From the NCBI GenBank assembly GCA_040755975.1, contig JBFLZY010000006.1, forward strand, positions 1 through 64,000: DNA of 64,000 nucleotides, written 5' to 3'. Below the pieces are notes generated by a model. That model had not been told where the DNA came from. It ran no database searches and worked only from the letters and a program-made list of their open reading frames with translations. Positions 43,812 through 51,940 of the stretch are shown piece by piece; position 1 is the stretch's first letter; every line of letters begins with the position of its first letter. The position numbers were made by a program, and so were the translations under genes. The stretch comes from JAIMBK01 sp040755975. Lineage in GTDB: Bacteria; Bacillota; Desulfotomaculia; Desulfotomaculales; Nap2-2B.

Positions 43812-44759
43812 TCACCCCCAAATTCCCAGGCCTTTTAACAGTGCCCGCACCCCGGCGAAGAAAAGCATACCGATGACGATGTACCGGACAATCGATGGTT
43901 TCGTGACGGCCAGGATTTTTACCCCCAAAAACGAGCCCAGCATGATCCCGATGATGGAAGGAACGGCGATTAAAGGGATGATGCAGCCCTGGTTCAAATA
44001 AACCCAGGCCGCGGAAGTGTCCGTGATGGAAAGCAAAAACTTGCTGGTGCCCACGGCCACTTTCAACGGCGCCCCCATCAGCAGGTTTAAAACCGGCACG
44101 TTCGCCCACCCAGCACCCAGACCGAACATTCCGGCAAGAACGCCGATGAAAACGAAAAGGAACATTCCCGAAGGAGTCCGCCACACCTGCCAGTTCACTA
44201 TTTTCCCGGTTGATTCTTCCCGGTAAGAACCTTCTATTTTCAACATCCTGGCCAGGTTATCCGGAGCCTTGACTTCCGGATACTCCGTGTTTTTAGAAAA
44301 AATAAACAAAACGGCGATAAAAATTATGGTCAGGCCTAGAGCGGTCTGGACGATCCACGTCGGCGCCGCCAGACCCACAAAAGCCCCGGCAATACTACAC
44401 GTGGAAGCAATCAGAGCCAAAGGCAGGGTCAAGCGTAAGTTGGCCAGATTTTTCCTGAGCAGGCCCGGGCCTGCCGCCAGGGCGCCCGAGAGGGCCACCA
44501 GCAAACCCGCCCCCCTTACGAAGTCCAGGTGAAATGGAAAAAAGCTGCTCACTAAAGGGACGTATAACACTCCCCCGCCCACTCCGGCCAAAACGGCCAG
44601 GATGCCCAAGATGATCGTGGCGATAAATAGCGCCAGCGGCCATACCCACCACGGTGGCCCGAGGTGAGCGCTTGTTGCCACTGCCGCTGCGGAGCCCGTC
44701 GGCACCGTCGGACTGACGGTCGAAGCCAGGATCCACATGGAGGCTATTTTTTCCAGCAT
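43812..44759 (-). CDS. TauE/SafE family anion exporter (paralogue 4)
   Basis: 315 residues, about eight hydrophobic helices. Motifs: GILAVLAGVGGGVLYVPLVSSF in the first repeat and GVLAGMFGLGAGWANVPVLNLLMG followed by AVGTS in the second. An extra 35-residue N-terminal segment may be a signal-anchor. A sigma-54-type promoter lies 220 bases upstream on the same strand, and the divergent neighbours are an NtrB/NtrC-like pair that probably controls it. Confidence 0.9.
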   Translation of the reverse strand: MLEKIASMWILASTVSPTVPTGSAAAVATSAHLGPPWWVWPLALFIATIILGILAVLAGVGGGVLYVPLVSSFFPFHLDFVRGAGLLVALSGALAAGPGLLRKNLANLRLTLPLALIASTCSIAGAFVGLAAPTWIVQTALGLTIIFIAVLFIFSKNTEYPEVKAPDNLARMLKIEGSYREESTGKIVNWQVWRTPSGMFLFVFIGVLAGMFGLGAGWANVPVLNLLMGAPLKVAVGTSKFLLSITDTSAAWVYLNQGCIIPLIAVPSIIGIMLGSFLGVKILAVTKPSIVRYIVIGMLFFAGVRALLKGLGIWG

Positions 44760-44913
44760 TCCTTCCCCTCCCCCGAAAAATTACGTATGGCAAAACTTTT
44801 TCCATCTGCATTTCTTCCTGAAAAATAAAGCGTTCGGCAAGCAATTCCGCCCCTGTCAAACACCCCCTCTCGCTGGTAAAAGTAAAAATAATTCTTCTTC
44901 CTCAACTTACCCT

Positions 44914-44942
44914 TTATCAAAACATACCCTTTGTGCTATAAT
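44914..44942 (+). promoter_or_regulatory. predicted sigma-A promoter toward the kinase operon
   Basis: TTATCA (44914-44919), 17 bases, TATAAT (44937-44942). It would give the kinase/regulator mRNA a leader of about 230 bases. The rest of the 44760-45180 gap holds the sigma-54 promoter and the inverted repeats. Confidence 0.55.
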
Positions 44943-44979
44943 AAACATGCGTGGAAAATAGAATGCACTTGCTCAATAA

Positions 44980-44995
44980 AGCACAAACCGTGCCA
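44980..44995 (-). promoter_or_regulatory. predicted sigma-54 promoter for the TauE/SafE operon
   Basis: On the minus strand TGGCACGGTTTGTGCT has the invariant GG and GC separated by 10 bases and matches TGGCACG-N4-TTGC except for one base. It faces the exporter gene at 44759. The adjacent NtrC-type activator has the GAFTGA loop needed for sigma-54. Confidence 0.65.
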
Positions 44996-45106
44996 GCGGA
45001 CTAAATACAGGCATCTCAGAAGGGACAAAAGACTTAACCCGGCTGAGCCTTGCCGGCGATGTCTAAAAACAAACAGTTAATTACCGAGGGATAAAGTTAA
45101 CGGGAC

Positions 45107-45165
45107 TTGTGAACGTGATAACATTATTTTTCCGCTGTCTGTTATCAGACAAGGGTTGTTCACAA
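45107..45165. promoter_or_regulatory. nested inverted repeats, possible enhancer site
   Basis: TTGTGAAC (45107-45114) pairs with GTTCACAA (45158-45165), and TGATAACA (45116-45123) pairs with TGTTATCA (45140-45147). The set lies 110-185 bases upstream of the sigma-54 promoter, the usual range for NtrC-type upstream activating sites, and just before the kinase start, so it might also act in autoregulation. Confidence 0.5.
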
Positions 45166-45180
45166 TTCAACAGGAGTTAA

Positions 45181-46746
45181 ATGGCAATGAAATTCTTTCG
45201 AGGCAGGACCACTTTACGTTCCCAAATTATCTTAACCATTATTATTTTGCTGCTGATCCCCGTGCTGGTTGTTCTTTACGATATCTTCTTCGCCACCAAA
45301 AGCGATGAAATAATGCTCACTGAAAAGGAGGAGCGCCTCCAGTCGATTATCCAAAATCAAATTGTCCCGGGGCTTACCCTTGATTTAGAGAAAAAACTGG
45401 CCGGACAGGAAACTGCTGATCTGCCCCCGGAAATTCGCGACAGTCTCATCAGGGAATCTTTCGATGAAGTCGTCAAACCGCTGGTGCCGAACTTTCCGGG
45501 AGTCCGGCTGGGGCTCTTTCTTCCCGAAAACCAGCAGATTTTCGTCCACGGCTTTTTGCACGGATACCGGTACCTGTCCCCGGAAGAAGCCAGGCAGAGG
45601 GAGAGGCGCATTCTGACGGAAGCCGATTCCGGGTTAATCGCCGTCAGCGCCAGCGGCCGTCCTCTGGCCAAGCTGACGATGAGCTTGAACGACAAAACCA
45701 TTGAATACTTCGCCCCCATCATAATCCAGGATAAGCTCGTGGCGGTAGTTTGGGCCGACGAGCGCCTGCACCCCATCTTTGCCTTAAGCCAGAGCTTTCG
45801 CCTGTTCATCCGCTACATCACCCTTTTCGTCCTCCTGGCCGGTGCCGCCGGGGTATTGATCGTCACCCACAACCTGGCCAAAGGAGTCAGCCTCATCAAG
45901 GAAGGTTTAGGCAAAATGGAAAAAGACCTGAACAAACTTCTTCCGGACTTACCCGGCGAAGCCGGCCAGATCGCCCGGGCCGTCAACAGGATGGCCGTCT
46001 CCCTGGCCGAAAAGGAAAAGTTGGAAGAGGAGCTGCGCCGCTCCGAACGCCTGGCCGCGCTGGGCCGGCTGGTAACGGGCGTGGCGCACGAGCTGCGCAA
46101 CCCGATCAGCGTGGTCAAGGCCACCGTTCAATTGATGGAAACGGATTTTCAAGGCGTTGCAAACATCAACGAATATGTTAGTATAATTAAAGAACAGGTC
46201 GATCGCCAGAACAGGATCATCCAGGAATTGCTGGATTTCGGCCACCCGGGCAAAAACATTACCCAGCCGGTGGCTGTTAATTCTTTGCTGGAAAAAGTAT
46301 TGACCTTTACTTCGTCGCTGTTGCGCCAAAATAATATCGAACTAAACCTGGAAACCAAAGAGCGCCTGCCGCTGATCGAAGCGGACGGGGAAAGAATCAA
46401 ACAGGTTTTTGTAAATTTAATTCTGAACGCCGTTACGGCCATGCCTGAGGGGGGAACCCTGACCATTAAAACCTACCGGGAAAACAACAGCATCTGCTCG
46501 GAGTTCAGCGACACCGGTTCGGGCATCGCCCGCGAGCACCTGCCCAAAATCTTCGATCCTTTTTATACAACCAAGGAAAACGGCACCGGGCTGGGTCTGG
46601 CCATCAGCCACCAGATCGTCAAAAGCCACGGCGGCACCATCGAAGTGGCCAGCACCGGCCCGCAGGGAACCACTTTTAAAGTAAAGCTGCCGATGGTACA
46701 AACAACCAGGGGGTTGGACGATGGTACCCAAAATATTAATTATTGA
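45181..46746 (+). CDS. membrane sensor histidine kinase (NtrB-like), copy 2
   Basis: 521 residues: helix about 15-35, extracytoplasmic sensor about 38-205, helix about 210-228, HAMP-like linker, His303 in GVAHELRNPISVVKA, ATPase domain with NLILNAVTAMP, DTGSGI and GTGLGLAIS. Paralogue of 33430-34962, with the same sensor fold. AGGAG lies 5 bases before the ATG. The stop lies inside the start of the NtrC-type gene (26-base overlap), so the two are a cognate pair. Confidence 0.93.
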   Translation: MAMKFFRGRTTLRSQIILTIIILLLIPVLVVLYDIFFATKSDEIMLTEKEERLQSIIQNQIVPGLTLDLEKKLAGQETADLPPEIRDSLIRESFDEVVKPLVPNFPGVRLGLFLPENQQIFVHGFLHGYRYLSPEEARQRERRILTEADSGLIAVSASGRPLAKLTMSLNDKTIEYFAPIIIQDKLVAVVWADERLHPIFALSQSFRLFIRYITLFVLLAGAAGVLIVTHNLAKGVSLIKEGLGKMEKDLNKLLPDLPGEAGQIARAVNRMAVSLAEKEKLEEELRRSERLAALGRLVTGVAHELRNPISVVKATVQLMETDFQGVANINEYVSIIKEQVDRQNRIIQELLDFGHPGKNITQPVAVNSLLEKVLTFTSSLLRQNNIELNLETKERLPLIEADGERIKQVFVNLILNAVTAMPEGGTLTIKTYRENNSICSEFSDTGSGIAREHLPKIFDPFYTTKENGTGLGLAISHQIVKSHGGTIEVASTGPQGTTFKVKLPMVQTTRGLDDGTQNINY

Positions 46747-48070
46747 CGACGAAAAACATCTTTGCTGGGCGCTGGAAAAAGCAATGCGCCAGGAAGGGTA
46801 CAGCACTCTAAGCACCACGAGCGGCAAAAAGGGACTGGAGTTAATCAAGGAAGATCCTCCCTCGCTGGTTATTTTAGATTTAAAAATGCCGGAGATGGAC
46901 GGGCTGGAAGTACTCAAAAGGGCAAGGGAAATGCAGCCCAGGCTTCCCGTCATCATCCTGACCGCCCACGGAACCATTGAAACGGCCATTGAAGCAATGA
47001 AAATCGGCGCGGTCGACTATCTCACCAAACCCTTCGACCTGGATGAATTAAAAATCGTCATCAAACAAAATCTCATGGTCAGCCAGCTGGTCACCGAAGT
47101 GAATTTCCTGCGCGCGGAACTGGCCAGAAAATACAGCTCCATAATCGGCGAAAGCAAAGCTATCCAGGAAGTAAAAAAACTGATCGAAAAAGTGGCGAAA
47201 AGCAACGCCACAGTGTTGATTACCGGCGAAAGCGGCACGGGCAAGGAAGTGGCTGCGCTGACCATCCACCAGCTAAGCCCGCGCCGGGACGGGCCCTTTG
47301 TGCCGGTAAACTGCGCCGCCCTGCCCGAACAACTGCTGGAAAGCGAGCTTTTCGGGCACGAAAAAGGGGCTTTTACGGGCGCGGTCGCCCGCAAGCTGGG
47401 CCGTTTTGAACTGGCCGACAAAGGAACGATCTTCCTGGATGAGATTACCGAGATGCCGCTGTCCATGCAGGTTAAGCTTTTGCGGGTGCTGCAGGAAAAA
47501 TCCTTTGAGCGCGTCGGAGGGACCGAAACCCTGCGCGTGGATGTCCGGGTCATTGCCGCCACCAACCGGGATATCGCATCAGCCATGCAACAGGGGCAGT
47601 TCCGGGAAGATCTCTACTACCGGTTAAACGTCTTCCAGATCCACATGCCCCCCTTAAGGGAAAGAAAAGAGGACATCCCTTTGCTGGCTCAACATTTTGT
47701 TGAAAAGTTCCGCCCTACCTACCTGGTGAACAAAATCTCCTCCACGGCCCTGGAACTGCTTGTTCGTTACCACTGGCCGGGAAACATCCGCGAACTCCAG
47801 AATGTTATCGAAAGGGCGGCGATTATTTGTCAAGGCAACGAAATATTACCCGAACATTTACCTAAAGAATTATTGTCCACGCAAAAAACAACGGCAAGTT
47901 CAATAATAAATTTTCCGGACCAGGGAATCTCCCTGGACGAGGTGGAAAAGGAACTGATTTTAAAAGCCCTGGAAAAAACCGGCGGAAACCAGACCAGGGC
48001 CGCCCAACTATTGGGGATCACCCGCTCCGCTCTGCTTTACCGGAGCCAAAAATACGGCCTTAACATATAA
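46721..48070 (+). CDS. NtrC-family sigma-54-dependent response regulator
   Basis: 449 residues. Receiver domain 1-120 (IIDDE, phospho-Asp in VILDLKMPE, Lys in YLTKPF). AAA+ domain about 140-375 with Walker A GESGTGKE, the sigma-54 loop GAFTGA, and the arginine-finger region FREDLYYRLNVF. Fis-type helix-turn-helix at the end (GNQTRAAQLLGITRSALLYR). It activates sigma-54 promoters when phosphorylated. Probable target: the divergent TauE/SafE operon. Confidence 0.95.
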   Translation: MVPKILIIDDEKHLCWALEKAMRQEGYSTLSTTSGKKGLELIKEDPPSLVILDLKMPEMDGLEVLKRAREMQPRLPVIILTAHGTIETAIEAMKIGAVDYLTKPFDLDELKIVIKQNLMVSQLVTEVNFLRAELARKYSSIIGESKAIQEVKKLIEKVAKSNATVLITGESGTGKEVAALTIHQLSPRRDGPFVPVNCAALPEQLLESELFGHEKGAFTGAVARKLGRFELADKGTIFLDEITEMPLSMQVKLLRVLQEKSFERVGGTETLRVDVRVIAATNRDIASAMQQGQFREDLYYRLNVFQIHMPPLRERKEDIPLLAQHFVEKFRPTYLVNKISSTALELLVRYHWPGNIRELQNVIERAAIICQGNEILPEHLPKELLSTQKTTASSIINFPDQGISLDEVEKELILKALEKTGGNQTRAAQLLGITRSALLYRSQKYGLNI

Positions 48071-48156
48071 AAATTTTTTCGAAAAAAGGAGGATTTGCCC
48101 ACAACTCTTCAGAATATTTTCATTTGAAAAGAGGTTAAACTTTTACAAAAAGACTG

Positions 48157-48798
48157 GTGGTGATTACGATTTTAACCAACGAAAAGAACAATTTGAAAAA
48201 AGAAATAAACACTCCCCAGGGACAGGTGAACATTGAGGGGCCTGTGGAAAGGGATTATCTCGCTTCTCTACTAATTGACCCGAACTTGAGCAACTTTCGC
48301 AACCCGTCGCGGCAAAAGGAGGCCTTGATGCTCGTGGCCGACTCCCCGGAAGGAATGGTCTATATAGCCAGGCACGGGAAGACCATTATCGGCTATCTGT
48401 CTTTTCACGCGCCCAGCCCCTATACGCGCTGGAGCAGGCACCCGCGCATCCTGGAGCTCGGCGCCATCGAAGTCAGCGCCCGGTGGCGCCGTTTTGGAAT
48501 TGCCACCGCCCTGCTGAAAGAAGCTTTTCAAAACGATCACTTTGAGGAATATATTGTGATCGCCTGCGAGTTTCAGCAGCATTGGGATCTGCAGGGAACC
48601 AGGATGAACGCCTGGAATTACCAGCGGATGCTAAGCAGGCTGTACGGAAGCGTAGGCTTTAAGAAAAGGCGCACGGACGATCCGGACATCCTGGAACACC
48701 CCGCCAATATGCTTTTGGTGCGCTTCGGCAGCAAGGTAAACAACGCCTACATCAAAGCCTTTGAAGAGCTAACCTACCAGCAGTCGCTGGTGGAGTAG
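48157..48798 (+). CDS. AcuA-like GNAT acetyltransferase
   Basis: 213 residues. The GNAT core is IIGYLSFHAP, then ILELGAIEVSARWRRFGIATALL (acetyl-CoA loop R-R-F-G-I-A). The C-terminal part HWDLQGTRMNAWNYQRMLSRLYGSVGF and DDPDILEHPANMLLVRFG match my recollection of Bacillus AcuA, which acetylates and inactivates acetyl-CoA synthetase. No acuB, acuC or acsA lies beside it. The start is one of two adjacent GTG codons. Confidence 0.8.
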   Translation: MVITILTNEKNNLKKEINTPQGQVNIEGPVERDYLASLLIDPNLSNFRNPSRQKEALMLVADSPEGMVYIARHGKTIIGYLSFHAPSPYTRWSRHPRILELGAIEVSARWRRFGIATALLKEAFQNDHFEEYIVIACEFQQHWDLQGTRMNAWNYQRMLSRLYGSVGFKKRRTDDPDILEHPANMLLVRFGSKVNNAYIKAFEELTYQQSLVE

Positions 48799-48867
48799 GG
48801 ACCGGAAAGGGGCATAAGCAAAGCGGCCGGAAATAAATTTCCATGGTGATTGGTTTGTTGACGCCTG

Positions 48868-48915
48868 AAAACCTCCTGGAGAGAAACAAAAAATCAAACC
48901 CGGGAGGTTTTTATA
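48868..48915 (+). terminator. intrinsic terminator
   Basis: AAAACCTCC pairs with GGAGGTTTT around a 26-base loop, followed by TTATAT. Between the acetyltransferase and carbonic anhydrase genes. Confidence 0.55.
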
Positions 48916-48974
48916 TAGGGCAAAAGAACTTATTTTCTTAATAGAATTTACGAATAATTTAACGAGGTGATCCG

Positions 48975-49505
48975 ATGAATCGCCAGGGTTTATACAGGTA
49001 TAAAAATTACTGGCCCCGGATAGCCGAGAACGTCTTTATCGCGCCCGGCGCGCGGATCATTGGACGCGTGGAAATCGGCGAGGCGGCAAGTGTATGGTTT
49101 AACACGGTCATCCGCGGCGACGTCAACGAAGTAAAAATCGGCCCGTACACAAATATTCAGGACGGCTGCACGCTGCACGAAGAAGACGACGCTCCCCTGA
49201 CTATCGGCGAACGCGTGACAATCGGCCATAACGCCATTATTCACGGCTGCACCATCGGCAAGGGAGCACTCATCGGGATGGGCGCAATTATTTTAAATAA
49301 GGCCGTCGTAGGAGAAAACGCGGTTGTAGCCGCCGGCTCGCTGGTTGTCCAGGGGCAGGAAATTCCCCCGGGGCACCTGGCGATGGGTTCGCCGGCAAAA
49401 ATTATTCGCGCTCTCACCCCGGAAGAAAGCAAAGAGTTCCAGCGCGCCGCGGAAAATTACCGGCGGCGCGCCAGGGAATATTCAGAAAACACCCCGGAAC
49501 CCTGA
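48975..49505 (+). CDS. gamma-class carbonic anhydrase family protein
   Basis: 176 residues of left-handed beta-helix hexapeptide repeats (about 20-145). Metal-ligand histidines lie in GCTLHEEDD, TIGHNAIIHGC, in the usual order. GAGGTGATCC precedes the ATG. The family includes active zinc or iron carbonic anhydrases and inactive relatives such as YrdA, so activity is not certain. Confidence 0.9.
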   Translation: MNRQGLYRYKNYWPRIAENVFIAPGARIIGRVEIGEAASVWFNTVIRGDVNEVKIGPYTNIQDGCTLHEEDDAPLTIGERVTIGHNAIIHGCTIGKGALIGMGAIILNKAVVGENAVVAAGSLVVQGQEIPPGHLAMGSPAKIIRALTPEESKEFQRAAENYRRRAREYSENTPEP

Positions 49506-49661
49506 CAAAACCGGTCCCAAAAGACACGTTCCGACATTGCTGACGAAACCTGTCACCTGAAGATTTTTCAGGCAATTTCCCTTTTTCAGGCTTACCAGGG
49601 TAAAAATAACGAAAAAAATAATTGTAAAAATTTTTGGGAAAAAGAAGGAGATTATCAAAAC

Positions 49662-49778
49662 ATGAAGAATAATATGGAAAGGGCGGTAAATTTTACTCTG
49701 GGAAATTTTGTGACAGGGAAGTTGGGACGTGTCGGAAAGCTTTTGGGCAGCCGCAAGCGAGGAAATAGTAATGGATAA
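49662..49778 (+). CDS. possible 38-residue basic peptide at the head of the agr-type operon
   Basis: The ATG at 49662 follows AAGGAG with 11 bases between. The peptide begins MKNNMERAVNFTLGNFVTGK and ends GKLLGSRKRGNSNG; it is basic and could form an amphipathic helix. Its stop overlaps the next start by 8 bases. No family recognised. It may be a leader peptide or spurious. Confidence 0.4.
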   Translation: MKNNMERAVNFTLGNFVTGKLGRVGKLLGSRKRGNSNG

Positions 49779-50253
49779 AATGCCCCTAACCGCTTTAGTG
49801 TTCCAATCTATCCCGGAAAGCATAATTCTTTTCGCCCTGGGCCTCACCCTGATGGGTGTTCCCTTACGCTGGAAAAGGATTGTTCCGGCAGCTTTAATTT
49901 TATCAGCGACTTCCTATTTAGTACGAAGCATGCCGCTACCTTACGGAATACATACTATAGCCAGTTTGCTGGCCTTGTATTTGTTGTTTATTATCCTTTT
50001 TCGCACCCCCATCTTGCTTTCGGCAATAGCTGCTCTTTCAAGTTTAATTGCGTTATTAAGTTTAGAGCTCTTATTATGGCCGTTCATTTTCTTTGTAACT
50101 AATATATCAATTAAAGATATCTGGCATCAACCCATTTTACGCATTGTAATACCCTTACCGGAGTTAGCTTTATTGAGCATAATAACCTGGTGGTGTAAAA
50201 AGAACAAAATTACACTTTCTACCTTTTGGCCTTTCCATAAAAAACAAAAATAG
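49771..50253 (+). CDS. membrane protein of the agr-type operon
   Basis: 160 residues with about five hydrophobic helices and short basic ends (C-terminus WWCKKNKITLSTFWPFHKKQK). The ATG at 49771 follows GAGG. It starts 11 bases upstream-coupled to the GHKL kinase gene. It resembles the separate multi-helix sensor halves found before short AgrC-like kinases, which would let it act as the peptide receptor; this is inference from position and topology. Confidence 0.7.
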   Translation: MDKMPLTALVFQSIPESIILFALGLTLMGVPLRWKRIVPAALILSATSYLVRSMPLPYGIHTIASLLALYLLFIILFRTPILLSAIAALSSLIALLSLELLLWPFIFFVTNISIKDIWHQPILRIVIPLPELALLSIITWWCKKNKITLSTFWPFHKKQK

Positions 50254-50264
50254 GAGCATGAATC

Positions 50265-51116
50265 ATGAGCGTAATATCATCCAATTACGCATTAATTATC
50301 TTCCTGCTATGCCAATCCTTTATTCTCTGCCTGGTTACACAGTATATCATCATCAATAACTTGACAATTTACATGGGTATAATCGTGGTTGTCACTCTAA
50401 TTGTAATAGGCAATGCCATCATGAGTTTTTTAATTCTCAAAAGGTTGGTACAAAGCGAATATCAAAGTATCTTACTGGAACAACAAGCCCGGAGCATAGA
50501 AGACATTCAGGAGTTAATCTGTAACATTCGCGCCCAGCGCCACGATTTTCTCAATCACCTGCAGACCGTTTACGGCCTTTTGCAAATGAACAAGGCGGAA
50601 AGCGCCCAGAGCTACCTGGCCGAAGTAGTCAGAGAAGCGCGGACGTCCGCCCAGCTCATTAATCTCAAGCAACCGGAGGTGGGGGCGCTAATCCAAAGAA
50701 AGGTAAACCAGGCCGCGGCCCAGGAAATCAGCTTTAACCTGACCATCCAGAGCGATTTGCACGCCGTACCGGTCCGTCCCTACCAGTTGAACCGGGTTCT
50801 GGGCAACCTGATTGACAACGCCTTTGAAGCCGTTATGGGGCTGGAACCGAAAGAGCGCTTCGTTAAGGTTGAAATCAGCGAAAACGAAGAAAATTACATC
50901 ATCAAAGTTCTCAACTCGGGACCGGGTTTAAAGCCCGAAATTCTTGATCATATCTTTGCGCCCGGGTTCTCCACCAAAGGTTCAAACCGGGGTATGGGCC
51001 TCTCCATTGTTCGCGAAATAGTGGAGGAGCACGGGGGAACAATTTCGGTGTCTTCTCCGCCGACGATCTTTACGGTAAAATTTTCCCGGCCGGGAGGGAA
51101 AGGCAATGATTCATAA
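50265..51116 (+). CDS. GHKL (AgrC/Spo0B-type) sensor histidine kinase
   Basis: 283 residues. Two hydrophobic helices (about 8-30 and 36-58) replace the usual six of AgrC. The phosphoacceptor is His93 in RAQRHDFLNHLQ; the ATPase domain has GNLIDNAFEAV (181-190), NSGPGLKP and GMGLSIV. Its stop overlaps agrB by 11 bases. Together with the preceding membrane protein it probably makes a split peptide sensor. No response regulator gene follows in the window. Confidence 0.9.
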   Translation: MSVISSNYALIIFLLCQSFILCLVTQYIIINNLTIYMGIIVVVTLIVIGNAIMSFLILKRLVQSEYQSILLEQQARSIEDIQELICNIRAQRHDFLNHLQTVYGLLQMNKAESAQSYLAEVVREARTSAQLINLKQPEVGALIQRKVNQAAAQEISFNLTIQSDLHAVPVRPYQLNRVLGNLIDNAFEAVMGLEPKERFVKVEISENEENYIIKVLNSGPGLKPEILDHIFAPGFSTKGSNRGMGLSIVREIVEEHGGTISVSSPPTIFTVKFSRPGGKGNDS

Positions 51117-51726
51117 CTTTGCCGTGAGGCTGGCCGCTATTATCGCTGGAGAATTGAAGATGAACGAGCGGCAGGGAATCATTGCTTATGGTCTGGAAGT
51201 AATTATTGGCGCCTTGATAAAGTTAATTCTATTTGTCACGCTCCCGGTTGCCTTGGGAATCTTTCCCCAGGTAGCCGCCGCCGCGCTGGCCAGCATCATT
51301 TTTCGCCTGGCTGCCGGGGGGGCTCACTGTACGGCTTATTACCGCTGCCTGGTCAGTTCCCTGGTCACTTTTTTAGCTATTGGAGCACTGGCCCGCTATC
51401 TGGCTGCCTATTCTCTCCCGCTGCAAACGATAGTCATTTGCGTCACCGCCTGGTCGCTGGTCATTGTGTGGCGCTGGGCGCCGGCAGACACACCGGCAAA
51501 ACCGATTGTTAACTTACTCCACCATAAGGGCCTACGAATTGCATCTCTAATAATAGTAGCTTTCTATCTTGTTACAGGGTTGTATACTCCTTTAAAACCA
51601 GACCTTGTTCTGGCGGCATCATTAGGTTTTTTCATTCAGGCTTTTACGATCACTCCGGCGGGATACCGCTTTATAGAAGCAGTAGACAGGCTCCTTTCCC
51701 GGCAAATAACTCCCTGCAGGGATTAA
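51106..51726 (+). CDS. agrB: AgrB-type autoinducer-processing endopeptidase
   Basis: 206 residues, about six hydrophobic helices. The catalytic pair His74 and Cys81 (GGAHCTAYYRC) has the same seven-residue spacing as His77/Cys84 of staphylococcal AgrB. AgrB cleaves AgrD at the C-terminal side of the future ring and closes the lactone. It overlaps the kinase gene and is followed 18 bases later by agrD. Confidence 0.92.
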   Translation: MIHNFAVRLAAIIAGELKMNERQGIIAYGLEVIIGALIKLILFVTLPVALGIFPQVAAAALASIIFRLAAGGAHCTAYYRCLVSSLVTFLAIGALARYLAAYSLPLQTIVICVTAWSLVIVWRWAPADTPAKPIVNLLHHKGLRIASLIIVAFYLVTGLYTPLKPDLVLAASLGFFIQAFTITPAGYRFIEAVDRLLSRQITPCRD

Positions 51727-51744
51727 AAAAAGGAGGTGAAAAAG

Positions 51745-51873
51745 GTGAGGTTCAAACACTGGCTGATGAGCATTATAGCTGCCGTAGCCATGGTTGTTGC
51801 TTCAACGGGCGTCTACCCTGCCAGCGCGGGTTTCTGGTACCAACCGGAAATACCCCCGGAACTGCGCAAATAG
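51745..51873 (+). CDS. agrD: AgrD-like cyclic autoinducer precursor with serine ring residue
   Basis: 42 residues from a GTG at 51745, seven bases after AGGAGGTG. Structure: amphipathic leader (MRFKHWLMSIIAAVAMVVAS), middle TGVYPASAGFW and the charged AgrD recognition tail YQPEIPPELRK. AgrB normally cuts just before such a tail, giving a five-residue ring here of S-A-G-F-W. There is no cysteine in the whole peptide, so the ring would be an ester (lactone) through serine, as in Enterococcus FsrD/GBAP. Followed by a terminator. Confidence 0.85.
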   Translation: MRFKHWLMSIIAAVAMVVASTGVYPASAGFWYQPEIPPELRK

Positions 51874-51880
51874 CCTTTTC

Positions 51881-51912
51881 AGGGGATAGAAACCGCGGTC
51901 TATCCCCTTTTC
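51881..51912 (+). terminator. intrinsic terminator of the agr-type operon
   Basis: AGGGGATAGA pairs perfectly with TCTATCCCCT around an 8-base loop, followed by TTCTTT. Confidence 0.85.
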
Positions 51913-51940
51913 TTTCTCTCAACCAGCGTTCCCTCACCTT

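Noticed and set aside
49500..49770. Extra operator of the TGTGA type before the agr-type operon
   Set aside because: Only a half-site (TTTTGTGACAGG) is present.
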